Source of the DNA: Pseudophaeomoniella oleicola | Lineage: Eukaryota; Ascomycota; Eurotiomycetes; Phaeomoniellales; Phaeomoniellaceae | Assembly: GCA_003868215.1 (NCBI GenBank) | Contig: QWDQ01000022.1 | Coordinates: forward strand, 248,001 to 312,000 | Length of the DNA: 64,000 nt | Direction: 5' to 3' | In this document: one piece after another, positions 1 through 9,366 of the stretch | How positions within the stretch are numbered: the stretch's first letter is position 1 | Layout: each line of letters begins with the position of its first letter | Notes under the pieces: generated by a model | The model's input: only the letters and a program-made list of their open reading frames with translations | Database searches by the model: none | What the model was told of the DNA's origin: nothing | Program-made: the position numbers and the translations under genes

Positions 1-2889
1 CTCAGTGCTGCCTGCTTTCATATCGGAAAAGTCCATTGCACCGTCCCGATCATAAGTCTCCCAGCCCTTCTTCTGTGCCAGTTTGCCCTTTTTGAAGAGC
101 CCGAATCGTTTCTTCTCTGGTTTTTCTTCTGCTTGTCTCCGAGCCTCATCGATTTCCTTTATGAGCTCGCGCTGCCTCTGTGCGTGATTTTCCGGGTCGG
201 GGTCTTCAATCTCGGAGAATTCATCGCTCTCAACCTCCCAACCCACTTCCCTTAGTAATCGCGGCATGGCAGTACGATAAGCCATGTGTCCATTGACCAT
301 ACCGGATACATCGATATTTTCCAGACCAACGACGTCTTCCACTGGCGCAAGTCCAGCAACGCGCATAATGCCTCCAGTGGTAGCACGGAAAAGATAACCC
401 AAGATCCAGTCGTTCGATGCGTAACCATTGACAAATCTGCCAGATACCGCAGTACGAGCTCTAAGATACTCGTCTCTCTTCGCCACAATTGGCGAGCCGA
501 ACAGATAAACGTTTTGAACAAGCCCATACGCCCCTCGGTTAGCTAGTTCTTTCAAACACGAAAAGATCAACCTTGAACCTAAAGAGAATCCAACAAGCGT
601 GACCGGTCTGTTGCCAAGGTGCCTATCAATCAATGAATCTGCAAGAATGAGACCCGCAGCTGTCGCTCGATCCAAAGAGACGCTCCAAGGGTTGTCAATG
701 AGATAGGATAGCTTGGTCAACACGATCGGTAACTGCAAAGAGGCCATCAACGCCACCAGGATGGTGGACCCAAGAACTTGCTGAACCGTCTGGGTAAGGG
801 CCTCAGTCGCAAGAATGTTGATGGTGTCTCCCATTGACGTAAGCATCTCTGGTTCCCAAAGGAGGGAGTATATGTCCCCCATGATCGGGTCAACCGTAGA
901 GTAAGGTAGACGGACATCGTCAACCTTGCCGCTCATCCAACCCGATACAGTAATGATCAGATTCAAGCGCTTGTTATTGTGTAGAGGACGATATTCAAAG
1001 GTTTTGACATGACCTGTACGACGACTCGACGCTCGAACGGCAATGGTGCCGCCAGCTGCTGTTGCAGCCGATGTGATGAGCGCGGCACCACCAACACCAC
1101 CCAAAAATCCTGCAGTACCCGTGACACCAATAGTCGTGAACCCGGCAGCAAGACCGGCACCAATGACAGGAGCAAGGAGACCGGCTGACAAGCCAATGAC
1201 GAGACCGCCGCCGACAGTTGCGAGACCCATCATCACGTATTTGTGTTTCAAACCCTTTTTACGCCGAGCTTCTAGATGGTCATCTTCGTTCCAGGTTTCC
1301 TTGTCCTTTTCTTCCTCCATCTCTAGTGCATCTATGACTCTCTTCTCGAAGCGACATATTTGGACCCATGACACGTCCATCGCGGCACCAATTCTCTCAA
1401 GCAGACTGCGAGACCTTGCATCATATGCGGAATCTGCAATGAGCACGAGAAACAGATCACAAAGCACTGTCCACCTCAGATCCAGATCTATCTTTGCGTC
1501 GTGTGTCATTTGGGAGGGCGTGTGTACTTCTGGCACACCCCCTCCGTCCTCGTTCTCGGAATCGTCGTCTGTCCTAGCCGACCCTTCACCTGCGGAAGGT
1601 CTGGAAACATCAGTAGAACTCTTCCCACGAACCGACGTTGACGCTGATGAGACGGAGAATCGTGGAGATTGGATTTCGGCCATAGGATTATGGACACGCG
1701 GGCTCTGCATCAAGGGAGGCACGAGGTCCGAAGGTTGGACGCCATGCTCTGCAAGCTGCTCGATCATGACCTGTTCGGCAGAATCGATGTCCATGTGTTG
1801 ATACAACCGAACCATCATTTGTTGACCCCATTTGTTCAATGATTCAAGCACGCGAGAGAAGTCCTTTTTGGTGCTTTTTGTCATTTTGGCATTCTCAACC
1901 TCCGTCGTCATCTGATAAATTGTCAATCTCGTGACACCCACATACGCTATCCGCTGGCCTTCTGTGAGTAAGTCTTTGGTCGCTTCTAGCTGCGACACTG
2001 CATCCCGCTGTTCCTCTTCGTCTACTAGATGATGCCGCTGGTTCTCTGCTTTGAAAAGATAGCGGGTATCGTCGTCCATACTTGTAGCAGATTGAGCATC
2101 ATCATCTATTTGCACTCTTGTATATCCTTTCCCAGCACCTCCTAGACCTCCATAGACAGCCTGTTCAGCATCTTCCTCCTCGATGCCTCGGGCTATTAAT
2201 CTTCCATCGTCATCGTAAAGGTCGTATTCTGCGACGGCAGGCATGGTCTGCCATTGCTCTTCGTCTTCTTCCTCAGAGTCTTCTTGCCGAGGAGCCATTC
2301 GTTGATGAGACCACTCTGATACAGCATTCTCCTTGCTCTGATGTGTATGTGTCTTGGAAGAGATTATCGGTTGTAAAGGAGCGCCGTGGTCCGCATCTCC
2401 ATTTAGCTCTGTATCCTCCTGTTTTGCAACATCTACGGTGTGGTGTATGGCGGCGTCGTTCTCGGCATCATGCTTCTCGTCACGCAATGAATCAATAGGC
2501 CCCTTCGCGACTGCTTCATCCCTTGTTGCGCCATGATCGGTGTCTGAATGCTGTGCTGCTGTTAAAGACTGCGATGACGAGTGATTTGTCGCAGACAACA
2601 CATCCGAATCCATCTGTTTAGATGTTGTCTTTTCGTCAGCGTGATCTGCAGTCGAGACCTTGCTTCCATCCTCGGCATCCTCAAACTTTTCATCTTCCGT
2701 TGTGGATTGCTCGGGTTCCGGAGTCGACGGCCTTCGCGCAGGCGTTTTCCGGGGTAGTCCAAAGTCATCCAGATTGCCAGTTCCTATTTGATGCTGCTCA
2801 GATCCGAGTTCGACGTTGCTGTCTTTAGACCCTTTTCTGTTGACCGAGTGGGTGGTCTCATGCGGACTCTGGTCGGGGGACCCCATCAT
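1..2889 (-). CDS. DUF726 / TMCO4-like membrane alpha/beta-hydrolase, 3' end cut by window edge
   Basis: An uninterrupted frame runs from an ATG pair at 2889/2886 to the window edge: 963 codons and no stop, so the C-terminus is missing. The first ~300 residues are acidic and low in complexity. A hydrophobic Gly/Ala-rich stretch follows at about residues 552-612, compatible with two or more membrane helices. Near residue 768 is a lipase-type nucleophile elbow, GFSLGSR, inside a stretch containing VTLVGFSLGSRLIF. This layout (polar N-terminus, Gly/Ala-rich membrane hairpin, alpha/beta-hydrolase core) is that of the DUF726 family, which includes human TMCO4 and yeast Mil1/YFL034W. The family is thought to work at Golgi or endosomal membranes; the enzymatic substrate is not known. 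A charged Lys/Glu-rich tail begins near residue 900. I see no intron. The family call is firm; the function is inferred. Confidence 0.85.
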   Translation of the reverse strand, partial: MMGSPDQSPHETTHSVNRKGSKDSNVELGSEQHQIGTGNLDDFGLPRKTPARRPSTPEPEQSTTEDEKFEDAEDGSKVSTADHADEKTTSKQMDSDVLSATNHSSSQSLTAAQHSDTDHGATRDEAVAKGPIDSLRDEKHDAENDAAIHHTVDVAKQEDTELNGDADHGAPLQPIISSKTHTHQSKENAVSEWSHQRMAPRQEDSEEEDEEQWQTMPAVAEYDLYDDDGRLIARGIEEEDAEQAVYGGLGGAGKGYTRVQIDDDAQSATSMDDDTRYLFKAENQRHHLVDEEEQRDAVSQLEATKDLLTEGQRIAYVGVTRLTIYQMTTEVENAKMTKSTKKDFSRVLESLNKWGQQMMVRLYQHMDIDSAEQVMIEQLAEHGVQPSDLVPPLMQSPRVHNPMAEIQSPRFSVSSASTSVRGKSSTDVSRPSAGEGSARTDDDSENEDGGGVPEVHTPSQMTHDAKIDLDLRWTVLCDLFLVLIADSAYDARSRSLLERIGAAMDVSWVQICRFEKRVIDALEMEEEKDKETWNEDDHLEARRKKGLKHKYVMMGLATVGGGLVIGLSAGLLAPVIGAGLAAGFTTIGVTGTAGFLGGVGGAALITSAATAAGGTIAVRASSRRTGHVKTFEYRPLHNNKRLNLIITVSGWMSGKVDDVRLPYSTVDPIMGDIYSLLWEPEMLTSMGDTINILATEALTQTVQQVLGSTILVALMASLQLPIVLTKLSYLIDNPWSVSLDRATAAGLILADSLIDRHLGNRPVTLVGFSLGSRLIFSCLKELANRGAYGLVQNVYLFGSPIVAKRDEYLRARTAVSGRFVNGYASNDWILGYLFRATTGGIMRVAGLAPVEDVVGLENIDVSGMVNGHMAYRTAMPRLLREVGWEVESDEFSEIEDPDPENHAQRQRELIKEIDEARRQAEEKPEKKRFGLFKKGKLAQKKGWETYDRDGAMDFSDMKAGSTE

Positions 2890-3448
2890 GCAGGATAAAG
2901 CTCGCGGGAAACAGGCTAGTACGATGGGCGCAGATGTGTAAACGCTTCTGCAGACATGGTCCGACCTACGCCCGCATTACTATGTACCTCAAAGCATGGC
3001 GTTGTCTATTTACAGACTTCATAAGTATGAATTGGTGATGATAATTGAGACCCAAGCGACTTCCGTTCGGACAAGATGAGACAAATGCGGCACCTGTGGA
3101 GCCAACTTCCATCATCCTTTCGCCGCAACCATAGCGAACCGACTATCAATGTATCACAAGTTAAGGTACGAAAGTCCTCAAAACACTCAACAGTGTATTA
3201 GAGGAGAATGGGTGATTCTGATTCTGAATAGAAAGAGGCACATAGAGGTACCCTCTCTATATATAGTATATACAAGTACATTGAACATGGTGCCTTTCTG
3301 GGTCTTATGCCCGAGGCGCATCCCCCAGCCAGTGTCGATATACAATTTTGCTTCAACGCCGAGATATAGTACAACCGAACTCCTCCGTGCCATGCGAAGC
3401 AGTTTGAAAGATGATATGAAAAGAACTGTAGGTGTCGCAGGAACCCTT
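2890..3448. other. Intergenic: upstream of the DUF726 gene and 3' side of CMC2
   Basis: This spacer should hold the promoter of the leftward DUF726 gene and the terminator of CMC2. Short frames occur on both strands around 3187-3577, but none shows a recognisable domain or fungal splice pattern. A TATA-like run (tatatatagtatata) sits at about 3260-3275, though it lies nearer the CMC2 stop than a start codon. I see no gene here. Confidence 0.5.
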
Positions 3449-3847
3449 TCATTTCTTAAATTCATCCAATGCGCTGAAATCGCCTTGGTCCATCTGTTTC
3501 CATACAGCCTCTATGCGTTCTCTGCGCTGCAGGCCAGTCTCTCTGTTTCGTCCACTTTTTCTCGAGCGCTGCTGTGACAGACACTTGTTGACTTCTCTTT
3601 TTATCGAATTGCACCCTCCCACGGCCTTCCATAAGAACCCCTTGGCGTGGCATTCGTCGAGAGCATTCATAATCTCCTCACAATCTACAATATGTCAGTA
3701 GCTGCATAAGCGTCACTGTTGCTCTCCGATCACGATGCCCAATTGGCATACTGCAATGGCTCAAAATACATTCATCATGGCCTTGTGCTGAGAATATGGG
3801 GGAGAGCTCCTACCGATGTTGTCCTTAGTATGCAGATGTGAATGCAT
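3449..3847 (-). CDS. CMC2: CMC2-like twin-CX9C mitochondrial protein
   Basis: Two exons give 89 residues: complement of 3814-3847 and 3449-3684, with a 129-nt intron (GTAGGA...TAG) between them. The protein starts MHSHLHTKDN, as fungal CMC2 proteins do, then has a twin CX9C fold: Cys13-X9-Cys23 and Cys36-X9-Cys46. The stretch around ALDECHAKGFLWK matches the family. CMC2 is a mitochondrial intermembrane-space protein needed for cytochrome c oxidase assembly; it is imported by the Mia40 pathway, which oxidises the four cysteines. The single-exon reading would start at an internal Met and lose the first cysteine of the first pair, so the spliced model is preferred. It is transcribed divergently from PWP1 across about 350 bp. 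Confidence 0.88.
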
Positions 3848-4199
3848 TTTCGCTGATGTGTTGAGATCGATTTGCTTTGCCACTGGCTGTCTGAAGATTC
3901 AGAGTTCAACAGTACGACCTGGACCGTCTCTTATATTTGTTTGGGGCTTTGATGCGCCAATGTTTGCAGCGTATGTGCTATGATCAGCGAGAGCATCAAC
4001 GCAAGATCATGGAGATGCGGCGGAACGGCGGAGAGGGATGATTTACCGCTCGTGAAAGCTTAAATAATTTTTTGAGATTCTGCCAGCGGACCCCCACTCG
4101 AGATTTCAGAGGCGCCCAACTTGTTCGCAGAAAGAGACATACTCTCGCAGGTTGTCCATTCACTCATCTTCTTTCTTCGTTCTGTACGGGTTTGTGACC
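3848..4199. promoter_or_regulatory. Divergent promoter between CMC2 and PWP1
   Basis: These 352 bp separate the start codons of CMC2 (leftward) and PWP1 (rightward), so they must hold both promoters. I see no clear TATA box or a known operator. Pairing a mitochondrial assembly factor with a ribosome-biogenesis gene on one promoter would allow joint growth-linked control, but that is inference. Confidence 0.5.
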
Positions 4200-5850
4200 A
4201 TGTCGATGACACTTGCGACTTCATGGGTTCGGCGGGGTGTTGCTGCTCAATTCCCCACGAAGTACGAGGTAGATGAAGCAGAGATTGGAAGAATATCCAA
4301 GCTGGCACAGTTAGAGTTAGAAGATGCACAGGAAGAACTCGAGAAAGCAAAGAAAGCAGAGAAAGGATCGGGCGATGAAAGCGATGAGGCAATGGATGCT
4401 GCGCCCACACAAAGCACCGGAACGTCAGTATATCCACAGCGACGCTTTTGATTACACCTGCTAATGCTCGACATGTAGTGACGATGACCTGAAGGAATAC
4501 AATTTGGATACTTATGATGACGACGAAGTCGACGAGGAGGGAGAAAAGTACATGATGTTTGGCAATATCAAATCCCTTGCATACCATGCTCCCGGAGAAG
4601 AAGACCCATATCTAGACCTTCCAGAAGGCCAGGTATCCGACGACGAAGAACGCGAAGAGTTGCAAATTCTGGCTACGGACAATTTGCTGCTGGCGGCAAA
4701 GGTTGAAGATGAAGTTGCCCATCTTGAAGTATATGTCTACGAGGACGATGCAGATAACCTTTACACACATCATGACATCATGCTACCGGGCATACCTCTC
4801 GCCGTTGAATGGATCGATTTCCCCGTGGGAAAGGCGTCTGGAGAGGACACGCAGGCAAATTATGTTGCGGTTGCTACCATGGATCCGGACATCGAGATTT
4901 GGGATCTGGACGTTGTGGACAGCATGTATCCGAATGCGATTCTGGGCCAGGGTGCAGGAGACGCAAATGGATCGGAGGAATCGAGGAAAAAGAAGAAGAA
5001 GAAGAAGACCAAGGTCAATGATGATTATCACATTGATGCAGTCTTAGCTCTCGCGGCCAACAGACAGCATCGTAACCTTCTTGCTTCAGGCTCAGCGGAC
5101 AAGACCGTGAAGCTATGGGACCTGAACACGACAAAGTGCGCCAAGTCCTACACAATGCACAAGGACAAAGTCTGCGCACTAGATTGGAACCCTACGGAGT
5201 CGACCGTGTTGCTCAGTGGAAGCTACGACAAGACTGTCATGGCCACAGATATGAGAGCACCAGATGCTGTCGCGCCACAATGGTCAGTAGGAAGCGACGT
5301 AGAGGGTGTAAGATGGGATCCCCATGATCCAAACTTCTTCTACGTCACAACCGAAGCAGGAACTGTGTTCTATCACGACGCCCGCTTGGGCTCTGGATCG
5401 AAACCTGTATGGACACTGCAAGCACACGACGGAGCGGTGTCATCTTTTGACATCAATCCCACGGTGCCGGGCTTTCTTGCGACCGGCTCAGATGATAAGA
5501 CTGTCAAGCTCTGGAACATCGAAGCCAACCGTCCGAGCATGGTGGTGTCTCGGAACCCGGATGTTGGACGTGTCTTCTCGACAAGGTTTGCACCAGATGC
5601 CGAGGTTGGTTTCCGGCTCGCAGTGGCGGGCAGCAGGGGAAATCTCCAGGTATGGGATACGTCAACCAACGCAGCCGTCCGCAAAACCTTTGCGAACCGC
5701 GTCTCGACGCCGCTGGCAGAAAAGGCAGAACGTGTTATTCGAGTGGCAGATGACAGCGAAGATTCCGATGACGATGACGATGATGGCGGCGTTGAGACTG
5801 GGAAAGCAGACGAACAAGCCGATGCATGGGAGTCCATGGATGAGGACTAA
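4200..5850 (+). CDS. PWP1: PWP1-like WD40 ribosome-biogenesis protein
   Basis: Exons 4200-4423 and 4479-5850, with a 55-nt intron (GTCAGT...TAG), give 531 residues. The N-terminus (SMTLATSWVRRGVAAQFP) and the DDDLKEY segment just after the intron are characteristic of periodic tryptophan protein 1. A Lys run at about residues 243-252 looks like a nuclear or nucleolar signal. WD repeats follow, with SGSADKTVKLWD near residue 275 and GSDDKTVKLW near 408. The tail from about residue 496 is very acidic. PWP1 binds early 60S pre-ribosomes in the nucleolus and acts in 25S rRNA maturation. The donor GTCAGT is the only one that keeps the frame. An ATG two codons further in (4206) is an alternative start. 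Confidence 0.92.
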
Positions 5851-6944
5851 GTCGAGCTGCTCGCGTCATCTCAAAAACCCCCAAGGAAGGATTGCACGTG
5901 GGCGGCTTTCACCCTTACGGTATACGACTATGACGATCATTTAGCCGCCCTCGGAAGCAATGTATATGGGCAGTATGGAAGCTGCGAAATCGATATTCAT
6001 ACCCCGGTCCAATATGAAAGAGACGGTGGATATCAATCGAAAGGATCAAAGGATCAGATGCGACTGATCACATATGACGGATATCATGAATTGGCGACAA
6101 CATCATGCCCACAATTCAACGCGAGTGACGAAGTCTCATTAAGTTGAGGGTGGACAGCGTCATTAGAGCAAGGGTGTGAAGCCGTGGGGGCCTGCTCCGT
6201 TGATGGTAGGTTCCTCGGTGCTCTGGTTGGTGGCATGAGAGTTCATACGAGGGATCACTTGATACTCCAATGTGAAGGCTCTCTTCTTAGGCGTGCGGGT
6301 TATTTCGAAACAAGAACGAAGCGAAAAGCGAAGCGAACGAGTTGACACCAATCGCCATGGGGTTTGGTGCATGAAACCGCAGCGTTTCAAGTTTTGATCA
6401 CCTCATTAAGTTGTTCAAGCGCCTCGGCAGTCGCTGTACGGCACCGACCGGCTTGACGCGACGATTGGTGGGATAGAATACTACGTAGTAAAACACACTT
6501 TGCACCCTTGCTGATAATCTTTCTCATCTAGACTCAAAGGGTTCTTAAGTTGGCTTTGCGCATGATAGGTCCACGTACGGTAGTGTCAAATAGATAGTCG
6601 GTCGTCATCCACTTACCGGGAACCTCCCGTTTGAAATTGATTCCGCAATCTGACCCTGAGATGTACTACTACGTATGCTATCAGTTGACGATCCGAACAA
6701 GAACAGTCCAATATGTCTCTTTCGGGATAGATATCAAGTCGACGGTCCATCATACTCAATTCTACAGACAAAGGAAAAACCAGAAGAGTGAAGGAGGGTA
6801 TCAGAGAATCAGGCACACGAGATTGATTGGCTGATAGGTAAGCGACGCGGTGCCCAAGTGCTGCAAGGGCTTTTTGTTGTATCCTGCCCTTAGGCTTAAA
6901 GAAGAACAGCGTCGACGTTAGGGAGGAGTTTAGGTAAAACGATG
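5851..6944. other. Intergenic: PWP1 3' region and upstream region of the 7672 gene
   Basis: About 1.1 kb without a supportable gene. Short frames at 6163-6390 (minus) and 6613-6951 (minus) have no recognisable domain and mixed codon use. The left part should hold the PWP1 3' UTR and the right part the promoter of the next gene. I see no repeat or RNA gene. Confidence 0.5.
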
Positions 6945-7671
6945 TTTCCACTCCCTGGGTGGCCCTCCCCTATCTAAAACTTTTTTCCTTTATCCTTACC
7001 GTTATCCTTGGATCTTATTCGTCGACAGCTAACCGAACCCACAGCGGCCTTGTTATCGATTCAAACCAATCCCAATCCCCATCTTTTCGCACCGTGGCAC
7101 CATCTGCCCTCTCTTCCCCTTACACACTACACACACTACACTACACTCACTCTCTCTCTCTCTACTGTAGTCTATCCTACTCCTACTGGGGACTAACTAC
7201 TCTACTCTCTTTTTTCTCCCCCATCTCCTTGCTTCACCATCGTGTCGCACACACATCCGTTCTTTTTCCACCTCGATTAGCCGCTGAAGCCAGCTTCTTC
7301 GGCCTTGTTTCGACACTCCTTTCGAATCAACTGCGTCCTGGTTGTTCGCTCATTCAACACCAACAATACACCATCACTATCGTCATCGTCCTGATTTCCC
7401 GAAACACTCTTTACCTGCGAAACATCCCACCCATCACATTCTCTCCAGCACCTCGGACAGGCTCCAGAACAATTGTGTCACAAGGCGCAGAGCAATTAGT
7501 GTATCATATCATTTGATCATTTGACTGCCTACCTTCACCACATCGCGCCGGTCGACTTATCAATTTACCTCTTTTGGTAGCCCGAATCTTTCTCAAGACT
7601 ACCGTCAGCGAACCACCACTTCATCTTCTTCAACTAGATCTGCGATCACCTACAGCACCGACATACACAAC
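6945..7671 (+). promoter_or_regulatory. Probable long pyrimidine-rich 5' leader without any ATG
   Basis: No ATG occurs on the plus strand from 6945 to 7671, the 727 bases before the start codon at 7672. At random one would expect about eleven. The stretch is rich in C and T, with CT and ACACT runs around 7125-7170. Absence of upstream ATGs over such a length is what selection on a long scanned 5' UTR produces. The transcription start and any intron in the leader cannot be seen from sequence. Confidence 0.6.
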
Positions 7672-8460
7672 ATGTCTTCCAAGCCAACTGCTCTTGCTAG
7701 AGCTTTCACCAGACGTACCAAACGACCAGATGCCTTACCAGTCCGTGATGGTAGCGTTCGATATGCACCAGGGACAATCAGGAGAGACCAGATCTCACTG
7801 CCGACAGAGCTATTGTCGACCACCAACATGCATGCGCTCAATGCACCAGATATCCGACAGGTTTCGGCATCTTCTTCCAATTCCTCACTGCGCTCTGCCG
7901 ACTCGTCTGAATTCTCCACCATTTCGAAGGGCTTCATCGACAGTCCAATGACGACTCCCGACATATCCTCTGCAGAGACTTCCCCCATCACACCTGACCG
8001 GTACCATGAACCTTCGTTCTTTGAATCTAAAGTACCAAAGCGTTCTGTGACCTCAGTCAGCACAACCCATTCGACATCAAGCACTTCCAGCGCTGACGCT
8101 CCGGCAATTCCACGACGTGCTCTCTCACACTCAAAACGAGCACATCAGGAACTTGCACACAAGCGATCAATCTCGAGGATGTCGCCACCTCCGACAACGT
8201 TCCCTACCATCAGCGTCGCTCGTGATAGCAACGCCTTTTTCAACGGGGCTGTCGACGGTCCACATCCATTTGGCAATGAGCTCGCCAAGGTCAACGAAGT
8301 TGCCGAAGAATTTGGAGCTATCGCTTCTGTCTTGGACGAAGAAGAGCAGCTTCTCCTCAGCAAGGGTCTTCACAAGTTCGGCGTCGACGATTACATCAAT
8401 GAGATCCAAGGACTATACGGTGGAATCTACGAAGACCGCCTCGCGGATGCCTGGATTTAA
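7672..8460 (+). CDS. Conserved fungal protein of unknown function, Ser/Thr-rich
   Basis: A single exon encodes 262 residues. It is the first ATG after a very long ATG-free leader, which supports the start. Residues 60-190 are Ser/Thr/Pro-rich and probably disordered, with several SP and TP sites that proline-directed kinases could use. The C-terminal ~70 residues (from about 195: HPFGNELAKVNEVAEEFG, then a VLDEEEQLL helix and a final ADAWI) are acidic, helical-looking and resemble a segment I have seen in uncharacterised Pezizomycotina proteins. There is no signal peptide, membrane helix or catalytic motif. I do not know the function. Length, single frame and codon use all indicate a real gene. 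Confidence 0.75.
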   Translation: MSSKPTALARAFTRRTKRPDALPVRDGSVRYAPGTIRRDQISLPTELLSTTNMHALNAPDIRQVSASSSNSSLRSADSSEFSTISKGFIDSPMTTPDISSAETSPITPDRYHEPSFFESKVPKRSVTSVSTTHSTSSTSSADAPAIPRRALSHSKRAHQELAHKRSISRMSPPPTTFPTISVARDSNAFFNGAVDGPHPFGNELAKVNEVAEEFGAIASVLDEEEQLLLSKGLHKFGVDDYINEIQGLYGGIYEDRLADAWI

Positions 8461-9366
8461 GCTGGCACAATCTTCTCCATCGCGAGGACCGGATCCTTCG
8501 CTGAGACTCATCTGCCCTTGCAGATACTACGAGTCTCGAGTTTCTTGTCCATAACTTTTATCTCATGATCAGATGTGCGAATTGGACTTACTGGTGTTGG
8601 CTCTTTGTGGGTTGGGGGTTATTCTGGGGAAGCGTGAATTGATAAGCTGGCGCAATTCGATCGATGCAGTATTGAAGTTCTGTATGGAGGAAAATCTTTT
8701 ACGACTCAGATCCATCATGGTCTGGGATCACGACACTCGCTCACGACATAATCTTTCGATTCTACTATCTAAAGCAATCAAGCTCGAATGCTTGTTGCAT
8801 AGTCATTCCTTTCCAGGTTGGAGGACGTTAAAACATCGAGCGAATCTCGATGCAGGCAATTTTTCTTCTTCACAGCTCATCTCCTTTTACTGGAGTGGTT
8901 GAGAAGGAATAATGAAGTTTCAGGATGAAAGTTAGGAGAAAAGCGTACATATGTGCTGTACATAGGAGAGAGAGGTCAAACAATACTTGATCATTTTGTT
9001 CTTTTGGTCCATATTCCTGTTCGATGTCTCCAATTACCATCTCGTGATAACAATGACCAGACCCTTGGAAGTATCCGAGGAGTCCTGGCTTCCGTAGCGT
9101 AGTCGAATCTGCCGCCGACGTACATACATTAGACTACCATAAGATCACAGTAGCTATCATCTCGCACACCCCCCCTCTCCTAATAACAGAAGTCACCCAG
9201 CGATTAGCTTAGATTAGCTTCATCATTTAGCTAACCTGCCTATAGTTAGATCTATCTAATTACCATATAACCCTACCTGGTAACTTAACCTTTCTAATCT
9301 ATCCTACCCCTTTCAATCCCTAGGTACCTTACCCCCTCCTCCTCATCCAGTCACTCAGTCAGTCCC
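8461..9366. other. Intergenic: converging 3' regions
   Basis: This lies between the stop of the 7672 gene and the stop of the leftward HAK transporter, so it should hold two terminators. Short frames near 8573-8902 have no recognisable domain. The part at 9160-9360 is made of short TAGCTTA/TAACC-like runs and C/T-rich sequence. No gene seen. Confidence 0.5.

Noticed and set aside
1043-1801. 252-codon open frame on the plus strand
   Set aside because: It lies antisense to the unbroken DUF726 frame, is rich in Pro/Ala/Ser/Arg and has no domain; a shadow.
6959-7516. 185-codon open frame in the leader before 7672
   Set aside because: It has no ATG start (begins GTG), is made of low-complexity Leu/Ser/Tyr from C/T-rich DNA, and the region contains no ATG at all.
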